64,000 nt of DNA from Forficula auricularia (Eukaryota > Arthropoda > Insecta > Dermaptera > Forficulidae): the NCBI GenBank assembly GCA_024734495.1, contig JALMQS010000153.1, forward strand, positions 15,174,789 to 15,238,788, in the 5' to 3' direction. Of this stretch, positions 42,671-57,570 are shown piece after piece. Numbering within the stretch: the first letter of the stretch is position 1; the number at the start of each line of letters is the position of its first letter. Both the position numbers and the translations under genes were made by a program. The notes under the pieces are model-generated. The model saw only the letters and a list, made by a program, of their open reading frames with translations, ran no database searches and was not told the DNA's origin.

Positions 42671-43360
42671 TAATAGTCTAAGATCCCGACCTAGGTCGAA
42701 CCTCACCCATCGAGCTTCCCAATGAAATTAATATTTAGATAAAATGATGTATTAATACAAACCTTGATAAGGTCAATATCCAGTTTCCCTGCATACCCAT
42801 TTTTAATAAAAAATTAAAGTATATAAGTATATTAAAGTACCATATATTAAATTATACCACCGTGTTCGTAATAAAATTATCTACATTTTCATATATAACA
42901 ATAAAGGAAACTATAACTACAAAATACTAATTCGAAGTTCCTCGTTGATACCCTGTCTATAAAGGAAACTCTATAACTACAAAATACTAATTCTAAGTTA
43001 CCCGTTGATACCCTGTCTATAAAGGAAACTCTATAACTACCAAATACTAATTCGAAGTTACTCGTTGATACCCTGTCTATTCTATCTAACTTATGTAGGG
43101 AATAAGATGGCGACCTAACTTTGGCATTTTATATACATTTTACTCTCGATTGGTAATATATTTATCGGGAACTCGATAACTACATTTATATAATAAAATT
43201 AACAAATTTAATTTTTTATTAAAAATTAGATAATACAGGAAAACTGGATGTCGACCCTATCAAGTTTTGTTTATTAATACATCATATTATCAAAATATTA
43301 ATTTCATTAGGAAACTCGGCAGGTGAAGGTCGATCCAAGTCGGGATCTTGTACTATAAGA
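42671..43360. mobile_element. Foldback element with about 150-bp imperfect arms and internal 60-bp repeats
   Basis: The left arm has AAGATCCCGACCTAGGTCGA, ATGATGTATTAATACAAACC, TTGATAAGGTC and TCCAGTTTCCCTGCAT; the right arm has the complements AGGAAAACTGGATGTCGACC, TTTATTAATACATCAT and CAAGTCGGGATCTT in reverse order. It directly adjoins the coding-like island to the left. Confidence 0.8.
42902..43082. repeat. Three tandem 60-bp units
   Basis: TATAAAGGAAACTCTATAAC, ACTAATTCGAAGTTACTCGT and TGATACCCTGTC recur three times with a few substitutions, in the centre of the foldback. Confidence 0.92.
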
Positions 43361-46150
43361 TAAATTTATAAAAAAATTGCGTTAGAAGGAATGTTCCATC
43401 TATGTTTGTAAATGTCTTTTCTTGGAGAATAAAATGAAATTTTAATGACAGTTTAAAAATTTAAATTGTAAAAAGATTGATTATTTCAAACTTGAGATAA
43501 TATAGGTACAAACAAGTTGTTCCCTCATATCTCCTATAATAGAAAATGGCGCAGTAGCTTTAAAAGAGTTTTTTTTTTCATTCTACGCTAATAAATATAG
43601 CTTTAGAAAAATAAAAAAGAATGCATGTTGTTTTATTATACTTAATATTCTCTCGTAATTTTTTTAAATAATTCAATTCTATTTCAGCTATTTTGACATG
43701 GAAAATGTTAAAATCATATTTTATACAGTATTATGTTTTTGTTTTATACATATATACTACCTATAAGGATGGAACTAGATGTATTATTCTTTTTATAATA
43801 TTATACATCACCCGAGTAATTTTTTTGTTTTAATAAAATATTAAATAATGAAAAGAAATTCAAACATTACGATTTTTTAATATTTGTTTTATTATTTATT
43901 TAATGTATACCTAAATATTTTTGGTTAAAAATTTATATATTCAAAAGTATTTTAGTGAAATGACTAAAATCGAATGGGGAGATTAATTAATTTGGACCTA
44001 GCAGTGAAATATATGGTCAAAGGTATAAAAAAAGACATTTTGGATAATCTCTGTCCAACTAATAAAGAATGTGTAATGCATAAAAATATAAGAATATAAT
44101 CAAAACAGTATTTTATAAAAATTAAAATATTCTCGTCCTAGTACAAAAGGAGAAAAATATAGAGAAATTTAAACTATTGGATTACTAAAACAATATTTTT
44201 TCCTAAGGGCGTAGATAACCTAGATCCTACATTATTTTGAAAATTCAAAATTTTCCCTTTATTAGTTAATTTTAAAGTAGCACTTAGATAACGAAGAATT
44301 GCAATTTTATCATTATATCGTTATTATCTGTTCTAAAATAATTAGCGATTCAAAATTCGTAAAAACATAAAATATACGGTTTATTCTAGCTATGATATGA
44401 TTGACCTCCATTGTGTCCAGCTTGTTCTCTGGATTACACTAAAAAACCAATCTCTAGCTTGTCAATATTTTTGATTTTCTATTTAATTTACTATTCTCGG
44501 AAATTATATTTTAATACCTATATATGTAGGGGAGAGAGACTCAAATATAAAGTTAAAATATAATTAGAAATTTCAGTAGAAATTCCTATTAAATAGTCAA
44601 AGCGAAATACTCAGAAGAGCAAATTGAAATTATTTCAAAATTCTATCAAATGTCACAGAATAAATTATAGATAAAAAAATAATAATTAAATAAATAAGCT
44701 CAGCTCTCCAATTAAATATAGAATAGCCATAAATAATAAAAATAATAAAAATTATTTATTCAAAATAACTAAGGATATTGGCTGGGTAGAATTTTCCTCT
44801 GAAGGGTGGGCATGTACCTTTCGTCAAGTGATTCCTAAATTTGGTTTAGGTATTAATATTTAAAGACCATATATATTTTTTTATAAAATAAAAAAAAAAA
44901 TTGTATTTTTATTGTCTATAATAAATAAGTATTTTTTTTTTAATTTTTATATCACTAACAAGTTTCTTAGGAGTGATGGAAATATTGAATAAAAAAAAAT
45001 ATATTTTGATTGAGTGGGGAATAAAAAGTTTGTATTGTTTGTTATTGACGCTTTCACTTTGAAACTTCTTATCCGATTGAAAGAAAACTTTACTAAAAGT
45101 TGTTTTAAAAAATCTTTTATAGCTGTTTATTAGATAGGATTTTAAAAAATATATTAAAAGAAGAGTCAATGCAGTTCTTGTTATTTTTGAATTTATTTTT
45201 AAAGTGATAAGAACGGTCTACTGAGCGAAATAGCTTATGAATTATCATAGCACGTAGTGATCGTGGAGTACAGTAAGTACAAAATATTTATTATTTTTAA
45301 AATGGATTTTTCTTATAAACAGTTTATTTTATTTTATCTGTGATTATTTAGAAAAGTTTGTTTTTAGAATTTGCAAAAAATAAACCAATTTTTTGTATTG
45401 TGTTTGGTTGAAGAATTCTCTCCATTTAATATAGGCTTTGGGGATGAGGGGGCTGATATAAATAGTAATAATTTGTTGCCATTTTTCAAAATATACTCAA
45501 ATAAGAAAATTCATTTTTTTATTTTTTTTTACCATCTACATCAGAGGTTCCTAAGCACCCCGGAGGAAAAAAAATATTAATTTTTTTAAAAACAAATTTC
45601 GTATGAATTGATTTTCTAAAATGAACACCCTATAATAAATATCTGTTAATTCTTATTTATTTGATTAAAAAATCTACCTAATAAAATTAAATGCATTGTT
45701 ATATAATTATTTAATGAAAAAAATGTTTTCGATAAATTTTTTCTTTCCTTAAAAGCAAATGAAAAGAATCTACCGAAATTTCGAAAAAATAATTCCATTA
45801 TTTCATTGAAAATATTTTAAAAACAATTAAAGATAAAAATTAAAAAAATAATAAATTCTCTGAAATGCAATTGGGGTAGATTGTCTCATCCTGGTATAGA
45901 AAGAAAAGGGTGCGAAATATAAGCTTGGGCACTTTTATAATAATCCTGGATACATGTAGAGACAAGTCCATATCCATTGAAACAAGCTCAGACACGAAAT
46001 AAAGAATTTTCTATTAATCAAGTATAGTACGAGTTTTACAATAGCGTCTACTTCTCCCTAACACAAGTCAATTATTTTAATACTAATAATAACATTGCAT
46101 ATTAAGTCTATTATAGAGTGGAAATATGTTTAAAAAATTGCAAAATAAAA
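43361..46150. other. No gene seen
   Basis: AT-rich DNA. ORFs at 44909 (minus) and 45371 (plus) are low-complexity and without motif. Confidence 0.6.
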
Positions 46151-46154
46151 ACAT

Positions 46155-48380
46155 ATAATACTATTCTCATTAAGACCATATGTATTTATCTATATGATTT
46201 TACCTATATATTTTATTTCCGCATAGAATAAAAAGGATTATTATTATTATTAAATTTACTTTCTTATAATACTATAATCGATTTTAAGATAGGGTCGTTA
46301 ATAAACATTACTAAATTCGTTATTACAATGCTCTTATGTTCAGACGGGTTTTAATGAAGGGTAAAATTCTTCATACATACATAATATATGATTAATACCT
46401 TTTAATAAATCAAATTAGTTATATTTTCAGGTATACTGCAACTCATTTTGTATAATACATGATCCCAGGGACTCTGTATAACTAGGAGGGTGTAAGTAAA
46501 TAACTACTCGGAACTATGTATATCAAGGCTCTAAATATTTACCCTAACGAAATAGTGGTTTTATATTGACATAATTCGTATATAAATATCCTCTAATAAT
46601 TTTACTAAAAGAGGTAAAAGTCGGACTTTTTCCACTCGTATTTTCATTTAAGTCAAAGAAACTCGAAAAATATTTCAGACACGGAAACGGAATTCATTCA
46701 TTCTGGTAATAATATTTTATTGAAACAATCGTTTTCTCTTTGCATTGTCAGAATCAGCGATATACTATTATATTTTCGACCCATAGTTAAATGTTCAAGA
46801 TATCGAAACGTCGTTTGACTATTCTTTATATTATAAAAATATTTGAGATTTGGAAACTCTTCGCACATTTGTAAACGAGAATAATTCTCATTAAGACCAT
46901 ATTTTTTGTCTATATGATTTTACTTATAGCATTAAGTAGTTTTATATATTTTATTGTATACAATAAAAAGTATTATTATTAAATTTACCTTTCACATAAT
47001 ACTAGAATTGATTTTAAGAAACGCTCTTTACTAAACACCACATGTTCGTTTTTATAATGCTCTTATTTTCAAACAGGTTTTAATGAAAGGTAAAATTCTT
47101 CATTAAATTAATTACATCATATATTTTTATTTGTGAGAAAATATTGATAATTTTCAACAAAATTACGAATATAAAAGTTTGGGTAGAAAATCATTATAAA
47201 CCAAGATTTAGTTACACTGTCCATTATTTGAATTAACTATTATAAAAATAAATTATTATTATTATTATTATTGAGGCTTTAAAAGCGCATCGACTGCTAA
47301 GGTTATTAGCGCCAAAATAAATTAATATTCCTATAATGATGTTTGATATTTAGCATAGAGCCTGCAGGGTAGGCAACCTGATTGAATTAAAAAGAGAATA
47401 AGGATTTAATTTATATATTTTTTTATCTATCACTTAATTTATTGATTGTTTACCAAAACGTGGTTTATAACTGCATATATTGTATGTATATATCCCTTCT
47501 CTCGTATTATACTAATTAGTATTCATTTCCAATGTAGGTAAATTAAGGGAATATCTCCAATAGAATGCACGAAGGATTAAAATTGATAATATTGACATTC
47601 TTTTTAAATTAATAATTTTGATATTTTATTAACTCTTTACTGTCTACCCTATTTTATTTTTAATTACTTGTATATAAATCAAAGACATATAATTAAAGAA
47701 TAATAAAAATAATTAAGATTTCTCTGATTTAATAATTATTATTTTTTGTTTTTATTTCTTTGTTATTATCCATCTCTTTCAGATATTATTAAAGAGAATA
47801 TTTAAAAAATGTATTCTCTTAATTTGTTTTTATAAATAATTAATATTTCATTTTGAATTCACAAAAATTAAACGTCATATCAAGTTTTGATTTCATATTT
47901 TCTACATATTTTATGTTCTATTATCATTGTTATAAGTTCATCGCTATTAGCATCTATTTCAAGAAAGTTAAAAGTAATAGGGTCATTAAATTTTAGAAAC
48001 GAACAATATTAAATTTAATATTCATCATTTTATTTCAAAATAGGATTTTTATAACACAATTTCACTCAGATATGTATCCAATTAAACTGATAGAGATTCT
48101 CATAAACTCAAAAGAAATCCTATATTTAGATCATATTTTTAATAAAGGGTAAGTAAATTTGTTCATATTTGGAGAAAAAATATCAATTATATTATATATT
48201 TTTAATTCTCAACAAAACTATGTATATCAAAGATGGGTAGAACAATATTTTAAATTAAAATTATTTTCCACTATCCATAATTTAATTTAGCTATTAAAAA
48301 AAAATTAATATAACCAATGGTTGTGGGTTTTTTTGTAGGGTAGACAACATGATAGAACGAAAAAGAGTATGGCTTTAGCG
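46155..48380. repeat. Decayed direct repeats (730 and about 1,040 bp apart)
   Basis: TCTCATTAAGACCATAT, TCTATATGATTTTAC, TTAAATTTAC and GGTTTTAATGAA(A/G)GGTAAAA recur at 46160-46370 and 46888-47105. A following block with TCAACAAAA, GGGTAGAA and TGTCCATTA or TATCCATAA recurs at about 47150-47400 and 48190-48375, ending TGTAGGGTAGACAAC or TGCAGGGTAGGCAAC. Order is conserved, so this is an old tandem duplication. Confidence 0.7.
47284..47325. repeat. GCGCATCRAC..GGTTATTAGCGCC motif, copy 1
   Basis: AAAGCGCATCGACTGCTAAG and GTTATTAGCGCCA. The complement occurs at 52913-52950. GC-rich islands of this kind in very AT-rich DNA mark remains of a dispersed repeat. Confidence 0.6.
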
Positions 48381-49230
48381 AAAAAATTGGGGGTGGAAAG
48401 CGATTGGATAAAAATTCAATTTCTTTAATACCTTTGATGAAATTTAGAAACGAATTTTTATCAAATGGAAATCGAATTTATTTTTGACGATTATTGGAAT
48501 ATTTTCAAATGGGAAAAGAATAAATTTCAATACTTATTTGAATATGGGATAATATAAATTTAGATTATTTCGAAAGGACTACAATTTTGGTTATATTTAT
48601 TATTAGAACGCGAAATATAAAATTATTTTTTCATTTTATTATTTGATCGTATTATCTAGGTATATATACTAGTATATGTATGTTCACACATTAAATATGA
48701 TACCTACTTGTTGTGTTTAAAACACTTAACCATATCATATAAATCACAACATCACAAGCTTTCATAATATGAGACGATTTCATGTAAAATACATGCTTTT
48801 CTATTATATCAAATTTCTTATGATTTAACCGCATATTTTAATTAACTTTTTCGTCATTGATTAACTTGGTTTATATTTGATTTTATAAAAATTGTATCTA
48901 CAAGTAGCATTCAATTAGATAATTTTGATTCAATTTTACTCTAGATATTGTCAAATGAAATATTTATTAGTCTTTTCCATTTAGTAACAATTATAGCCTA
49001 TTTTTTAAGAAAATGATGAGAGAGGGTTACACCAAAAAGGTGCAATGGATAAAAGAGTTGGCGAAAGCGCTTGTTCGACTTTTATCTTTAATAGAGTTAT
49101 TAAATTATAGCCACGAAATACATTAAAATTAATATTTGTCATGATTTCAAAATAGGATTTTCATATTTTTTTTTTGGATTTCAATTAATGACATTAATAC
49201 TTTTAAATTCTCAGGAAATCATATATCTAA
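48381..49230. other. No gene seen
   Basis: AT-rich DNA without recognisable features. Confidence 0.6.
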
Positions 49231-49233
49231 TTG

Positions 49234-49425
49234 TTTTTCGCCGGAAAGATCGTAATGCTCTATTTTTATTTTTTCTTCAAAGAGGGGAAGAATTCTAATT
49301 ATATTATTTTTCATAAAACAATATATGTTTTTTAGATTGGATTTCAATTAATTAATTTTCGCCAAAAGGGACATAATGCTCTATACATATGTTTCTTCAA
49401 AGGAAGAAGAATTCTAATTGTATTT
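49234..49425. repeat. Direct repeat, 117-bp step
   Basis: TTTTCGCC(G/A), TAATGCTCTAT, TTTCTTCAAAG and GAAGAATTCTAATT occur at 49234-49305 and again at 49351-49421 in the same order. Confidence 0.8.
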
Positions 49426-52400
49426 ATTATTATAATTGGAAATATAGTACTATTTTTCATTTTGCTATGAGAACTTTGTAAATAAATACTCTAAGAATTG
49501 CAAATACATCTACCTATATATTAGTTTATTAATTTTCTATCTTTTTTTAACGTATCTATTGTATACTATTTTCCTATATAGATAATTATTATTAAATTCG
49601 ATTTTTATTTTAAATTATGCATTATATCGTAGTTACCCATTAATTCAATCTGATAATATTTGATTAAATATACGGAATATTATTGAATAATATTATTAAC
49701 TTTACATTATACCTATTATGTTTTAAAAAGGATAGAAAAGATCCGAAATGTTTATTTAATTAGAATTGATCCTCAACATTATTTAGATTTTGTTAATTGA
49801 AATATTATTTTTTCATAATTTTATACCTTTATTAATCCATTTTATTAAATATTATAGATATTCATTTATTTTCATTCAATTTGACATGTTTAATAATTAA
49901 ACTTAAATATTATAATTAAATATACACAAATGTTGTCAAATCAACGTTTCTAATTCACTATTTATAATTAATGTAATTTGATCACGAGTAAAGATTATAT
50001 ATCTAAATACTCTTCAAAATGATATATTTGATCGGTTATTGGGATAAATTGACTTTTGAGTATTATATTACTTTGTCTAATTTTTTTTCAGATTGAATTT
50101 CTTTTCCCATGAATCTAATTTTTTACTCAAATACTATTAACATTATTTAAGGTGTTTATTATTTAGAAATATATTAAAAATTTTCTTCGAAGGGGGGTGG
50201 AGGGTTAATAATAAATTTTCGAAAGATATAAATTTTCGGTCGTATAATTAACTATATAGGTATTAAATCAACATTTGCTATAAAATGATTAATACTTGTT
50301 ATTATACACTATACTATATTCTATTATTATCTAAATTAAAATCTTTGTTAACTATAAAAGAAAATATATGTTTATAGTATATTGATTTTTTTAAGAGTAA
50401 TCGCTTAAAATTATGTATATTATTCAATTTAGAAATCATTATTAAATATAACTATTTTTTTTGATTTGATTTTGTATTTACTTATTTATTTTTGGTCTTG
50501 GTATCACACCATTTGACTAGTTTCGATTATTAGGCAGATAACACCCATTAATTGATTCAGCTAATATTAGATTTTATAAAGAGAATATTATATTATTTAG
50601 GGGTAAAATTTTATCTTGTTTCTATTTTACTTGAACAATAATTTCAATTTCAATTATCATAATTTCTATGCTTTTATTAAAGTAAAAATATATATTTAGA
50701 GTGTATATTTTGAGCCCACCTCCACCCGGACATTGTCAATTATTTAATTATAACAGGGAATTAATTTCGATGTGCTATTTTGAAATCGTATTAATATTTT
50801 CTATTGTTATATCTGGCAAAATAGCCTAATGTTTATGAAACATGGGTTTGACATCAGGGATTTAAAATGGATAACAGGGAGAATATTCTATTGAAATGCA
50901 TCTATTTTCTATTTTTGATTGTTTTATTGGAATACATTGATGTATTTCTTGGAGTGATATTTCATAAGTGACTTTTTTTTATTTGGAAATCATATTTATA
51001 TCTGGTTGTTTTTATTTGACTAGCAAATATTTCTTTCATTTTACTTAGGTATGTTATATATTATATTAGTAAAGAATATTGTAGTGAATATTTTTTGCAT
51101 ATTCAATAATTCAGAATTAATTTACTATATAATATTTTTGGATTAATTTATTTTTATTTTAATGTCTGCCTCTAGTACACTTTAATTTTTTACTGATCTA
51201 AAAACATTTATTATTTCACCTCTTATACATTACTTAAGATTTTTTTATATAAATAATTAATCGAATTTATAAAGAAATCAGTATATTTTAAGATATAACT
51301 ATATGAGACTTTTGTGCATGTTTCAATAAGAATTAATATATACTTCGTTCAGATTTCGTCGAAATCGTACCATCATTATTATAATTTAATTTTATTTATT
51401 TTTTGTTCTAAATATTAACTTTTAAATTTCTATTTTATATAATTTTATTTTGTATAAATTATGAATTTGATAGAAGACAAAATTGTTGAGAGTACCCCAA
51501 AACTGTATTTCGGTACATTTGTTGAATCTAATTGTCGTTTAGGATAAAATCCCTATTATTTACTTAAAAATTATTTTTAAAGTTGATTTTTTTATCACAT
51601 TGAGGTCGGTTTTTTTTTAACACGAATATTTTCTACTTTTATTTATTTATGATAGGAACTTTTTCTAAAGAATTTTCGTTGATTTGCTTTGCTTAAGAAA
51701 ATTAATAAATTGACAATATCCACAACTTTTTTTTTCAATATTTAAAAGATTAATTTACTAGATAAGTAGGTTTTAAAGGTTATGTTTTTGTGATTGAATT
51801 TTCGAATGTTAACTTTCAATTTAATTCAGATGTCATTGAACAATAATTAATAGAATATAACTACAATTTTTCGATTAATCAATCTCCGATCTCAAGTAAA
51901 GCACCCAATTTTGTTAATAGAGAATGGTGTAGATTCTTGGTAAAACACATTTTAATAAAGTAACCTACCTATAATCTATATATTTTTAAAAAAATTTTAA
52001 ATTTTTAAAATTTTCATTACTTTATTATAAGCACCCACTCCGATTTTAGATTAACTAATTTGACCACGTCATTGTATAGTTTGATTTACATTTACTACAC
52101 AAAGTCTGTGAAAATTACATATAATTATTTATTATTTTATAATATATTTTTCGACATTTTTATACTTAATTGGAATTTATCTAATTCCACCAAATTTTTG
52201 TTTTTAAAAGATACCGAATTTATTTCTTTTAAAATTATAGTTATTCATTAAACAAATTATTATTTTGTCAAATCAGAGATTTACTTATTTTTATGAATTT
52301 TTAATTCATATAGTTTATAATAGAATATTGTTAAAGTCTCAAATTATTTTTTGATATTTTGGCTGAATATTATAATCAATTATTATTCAAGTCTCCATCT

Positions 52401-52905
52401 TCGATAGCAAAACTACCTAGATATATTTTGATTATTTCATATTATGCTTATTCAATAGACGAGATATAGAATGTTTTTTCTCTTTATCATAACGTTTCTG
52501 ACACTAAATGAGCCGTTATCATGAGATTTATTTTTGAGTTGTTTTTCACCAGAATATTTGTTCTATCTTCATGAACAAATAAGGATTTATCTTTTAGTAA
52601 TTCTCTAATAAGAATATTTCTAGATTTTGTTTTATACTAAACAAATTTTTTTTTAATATTATTATTCAATTATCAGGTTTTAATAATTTTTATATTTAAA
52701 ATTGATAGAGTATCGAAAAAAAACTTCAACAAAAATAAATATATTCTTAAGCCACCTAAATAATATAAGTAAAAAAAAAATAATTAGTTTTCATTTTCCA
52801 ATATTGTTAAAAATTAATTTCAATCAAGTATGGATTATGATTTTCAATTATTTTACCAAATCTCTTGAATGATAAATGTTTTTTTATTATTTTATATATA
52901 CCTAT
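49426..52905. other. No gene seen
   Basis: AT-rich DNA. Only the CCCACCTCCACCCGGACATT motif at about 50714 stands out. Confidence 0.6.
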
Positions 52906-52912
52906 AAATGGC

Positions 52913-52950
52913 GCTAATAACCCTTGTCGTTGATGCGCCCTAAAACACCT
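52913..52950. repeat. GGCGCTAATAACCC..GATGCGCC motif, copy 2 (inverted)
   Basis: ATGGCGCTAATAACCCTTGT and CGTTGATGCGCCCTAAAA, the complement of the motif at 47284-47325 with a few changes. Confidence 0.6.
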
Positions 52951-55900
52951 ATATAATAATAAATATACCTATAAATTATTTTCAATTTTTAAAATAGAAA
53001 TTTATTATTTTTATATGATAGTTGATATCGGGGATAATTACAAGAAAAACATATTATATTAGATATTTAATAAATTTATGTACCTATCAATTATAAATTA
53101 TAATTAATTAAATAATAATTATAATTAATTATAATCAATTATCAATTTGTGTATCTTTGATAAATAAGTAAATATCATGGATTAGAGGTGACATTAAAAT
53201 CGTAAGTTCGCAATGTACCTACGATAAATGGTCCCAAAAAATTAATATATTATTCTTTATATTAAATTAGAAACGAATATTTTTTCAAGATTTACTCTTA
53301 GATAAAACATATATAGTAATTCTTCAGAATAGTGAGATAAATTTTAAAGTCGAATAATTTATTAGTATTGGGTGTCGAATATTGGATAACGGAACTATAA
53401 GAAGTAATCGAGGTAAAAATTTTCTTTCTTAAGAAACAAAGGGCCAATATTTTATCTTAAAAGTATCGTAAAAAGAAATAAAACGAAAGTTTTCTTGAGG
53501 GAATGATGATAATTTTAAATTAGATGTTCCTATTAATTAGGGAATTAGATAACATTCAAATTAGACTCAATCCGTTTCAATTAAATTCAAATTTATAGAC
53601 TTTTGTCCCTATCTTACTAATTAAGTTTAGAGGTCAGAAATTGTTTTTATATTCAATATATTCCAAGTTATATGGTACTAGTCTAGGTAAATTATTCTTA
53701 AAAAAAATAATGTAATTTTCAAATACAAACCAAGACGGTTTAATAGTTTAATGATTATATTTTTATCGGAGAAACTACATAAAAATAGATTATATCTATA
53801 CATAAATTTCTAGTGAAATGCTTTTTAAAATTAAAATAAATATTATTAAATCTTTTCTACGGCCTAGTTTTATAATGTAGTTATTTATTAGTTTGTTACT
53901 AATAAAAATAAAAAAAAATACATATAAAAAAGCTGATTAATGTCATTAATTTAAAAATTTTAATTTTTATAGACATTATCAAAGTATAATGTTATTAGAC
54001 TAATGGTCTATTGTTAATGGCTGAAAAATTAAACTAACTAGCAGATATTAATGTAAGAAATTGGAATCGAGATCAATATTTTTTTAATTCCATATTTAAA
54101 AAATTTTAAATAAATTTAAATTTCTTTTTTGATTAAAAGTATTCAAGCTCAAAATCAAAAAGTCAGTCCAAGAACACGTGGATACCTTAAATACCTAGAT
54201 GGGGTCTAAATCTTTAAAGCAAAAGCTAGTGGGATAATATTTTGAATTCTTGTTTCTTTTGAGAAATAATAGTATAGTACAAATTAGAAACATTTAAATG
54301 TTAAATTATAGTGTATTTAGTTATTTCTTCAGCTCTTTGATTAATTTTTCATTTACAGTTCTATTCAGTTAGCCAATTCGCTAAATATTCAATTTAGGAT
54401 GCAATTTGTTTTTAGTTATCTTCCAATTATCAAGTTTTATTAATAAATTTGTGATTTTTTGAAAATATACCTTTTCTTTTATTTATTAACAACTGATATG
54501 ATCGCAATTAAATATAGAATTTGATTTTAATCAAACATAGATAAAAAAAATAATTTTTTTAATTCTTTTATTTAAAATATTTTTAATATTTTCTATTCTT
54601 TGTGAATAATTGAGTCAATTGGGATTTTTTCCAACTCTATCTAACCACACCATACATCATTTCATTAATTGTTTGTCACGATTTCGCCACGTGGATTTTT
54701 TTATTCCTTTAGTCTCTGGTGGTGGTCATTATAATATCAAAAAAAAATTATACCAATTTTTTCACAAAGAAATATTTCATTATTTATTTTGAGGTTTTGT
54801 TTCTCTTTTCACAGAGATTATTTATTATTATTAAAATAGTTGTTTTATAAAATGAAATATATTTTTTAATCATTTGAATTCCATTTTCTGGATTTTAATT
54901 AATGCCTCCAGGGCAATGAAGTATGATTTTTTTAAGATTTAATTATTTTTGACTTTTAAAGTCTATTTAAATATCATTTCTTTTTTTTTATATCTATTTT
55001 CAATATCAAAAGAGCGATAATAAAAGTCTTTGATTATTTTTTTATAATATAAATTGCATCATTTTTAAATATAAATTATAAAAATTGTTTTGCTTTTTTT
55101 ATGTTTTCGTTTGAGGGAGAATCATTTCTTTAAATTTTTATTTTTATTTTTGTACCATAAGCAAGCATTATTAGATTTCTACTCATTCCTGATAACGGCT
55201 CTTGTCTCGAAGGTCATGAATCAAGAGAAAATTGATTTTATTATTAGTAATAAGCTAATAAGATAAAACTTTCATTAGTTTTAAAAAAATTTTACTGAAT
55301 TTTCAGTCATTTTTTTAAAGAAATTTCTTAAAAAATTTCATATTTAGGTAGTTTTCTTTATTAATTTTTTCGCAAATTAATTTGTAATGAAATAGACTTT
55401 TGATTTTTTCATCTTAAATATGGTAAAATTCATTTGTCAAATTCTTTTTTTATTATTTACTAATTCAATAAATTCTATCAAAATGAAAAACTTTCTACTA
55501 ATCATTTCAAAATCACCATTTATTTATTATTATCTAAATAGTATTCGTAAAAAATCAGTTGGGTCTAAAAACTCCTCCAGATTCTTATTAATTCGATTTG
55601 TTACTCAATTATTAAATATGTTAAAAATTAATCCTTTAATTTCTTTAAATTAAAATTTACCGACCATCTAGGATATTCCTAAAATTATTTCAAATGTCGT
55701 TAAAAGCTTTCTTATCAAACCAAAATAATCATATAGAGCAAGCTATAGTAATATAAAGTTACTTAATTATTTCTTAAAATTTTAATTTATCATTTTTTTT
55801 TTTTAATTTATCTACTTACTCTACTTAATCTAAGAATATTCTAGATTTTTTTTTATTTATATTTTTTTTAAATCTAATTTCTTTAAATTCGTGTTTATAT
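52951..55900. other. No gene seen
   Basis: AT-rich DNA. ORFs at 54610 and 55420 are low-complexity. Confidence 0.6.
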
Positions 55901-55917
55901 GTTTTTCAAATTTTCCG

Positions 55918-57570
55918 GAATAATAAAATGTATGTTCAACTTCATATATAATCATCATTTTCCACTTAAATGATAATCGTAGTGTACTCTCGAGTCATTT
56001 TGACAGAAAATACCCAAATTTATTTCAAACATAATTAATCTCAAATATTTTGAAGTTATTATTTACACATAATCTAATTTTCGGTTCATCATTTTCTTAA
56101 CTTAATATTTTAATAATTTCGTTTTTTATCACTTTCTTTTATTATTATTAAATTCTTATCGATTCAGAGGGAAAAATTATAAAAATATTTTGGAATAATG
56201 AAATTCGTATTTCAATTTTCTATAACATAGAGTACACCTAAGTATTATAGCTTTGAATTTTTTTAACAGAATATTTAATTTTGGTTTATACTCTAATATT
56301 CTAGGTCATGTTGATTGTTAACTTTGAAATTATTTAAATACAATTTTTTAATTGTAATATTAATCATTTAAAATTTCGCCTTGTTTTTACGCAGCTTTGT
56401 TAAAAATATGGTAAGCAGTTGGCCTATGTTCAGGCGTTCCCAGCGGACAATTATTTAAACGCACTTTTTTAATTTTAATAGTAATCATTTAAAAATTCAC
56501 TGATCAATTATATTTAAATCATTAAATAATTTCTTTTAATTATATATAAATACAGGTCTGAACTGTTTTTCGTATTATCATATCCTTAATATTTTAATTA
56601 ATTAATTAGTTCATTTAATTATTAAATTATCGTTTTAAGTGTAAAATTATGAAATAATCTGGAATAATGGAATTAGTATTTCAATTTGCAATAACACACA
56701 CATACATACCTAAATATTATAAATACTCTATAATCATTTTAACAGGAAAGCCAATTTTAGCGATTATTCTAGCTCATTTTGAACTTCAAACGAGATTATT
56801 TAAATACAATTTGTATTTGTAATTGTATTTATTGATTATGCTTATTAATGAGTTATATAATGAAAACCATAGTTCAACATTGTTAGTACATTAGTACTAT
56901 TTCATAGCTGTTATTTGAATTTCGATTTCAATTTTTATATAGTATCTGTAATTATTTATTCAAGTGGGTATTTTCTTTCGCTACTCAAACATTTCCCTAA
57001 TCATTTTGAATTTAATTAATGTTTTTTAATAAGTTTTAACGCAATTATTTTTCATATTTAATTTTTTACCAAAAAAATTTTTTTAAACAATTGTTTTTAT
57101 CTTGAAAGGATCATTTTTCGCTAAGGTTTTTTAAAAATAGAAAATTTCTAGAAAACTTTTTATTTTTAAGCTTTAAAGTCATTTCTCAAATTATTAAGCA
57201 ATTATGACCTTTTCTAATTCTTTTTACTTATTCAATACCTATCATCTACTTATCGCATTTAAAATATCAGTCGTTTATTAATTTACCTAATTTAGATATT
57301 TTAAAATTATCTTTTTCAAGAGTTTCTTATGAGCATAATTGTATTCAGTAGATTAAATTATCATTTTAATATTTAGATAAATTCATATTTTCGTCACTTT
57401 ACGATTAGTATTTTAATAAATTATCGTTTCAGAAGTAAAATTATAAAATATCTTGAAATTATGGGAGTCGCATTTCAATTCGCTATAGGACATATCCTAG
57501 TTTAGAATCATGTTAACAGGACATATTCAATTTGAGTAATTAATACCATTTCGACACAATTTGTATTGGA
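55918..57570. repeat. Very decayed tandem monomers
   Basis: A block of the form GGAATAAT(G)GAATT.GTATTTCAATTT, then ATAACA...ACCTAA.TATTATA, then TCATTTTAACAG and ATTTAAATACAATTT, recurs at about 55918, 56190, 56655 and 57450. The order is maintained although substitutions are many. This suggests an old satellite or ancient duplications. Confidence 0.5.

Noticed and set aside
44095..44165. GTCCTAGTACAAAAGGAG resembling the sarcin-ricin loop of mitochondrial large rRNA (possible nuclear mitochondrial copy)
   Set aside because: Only about 16 bases match and nothing rRNA-like flanks them; chance is likely in AT-rich DNA.
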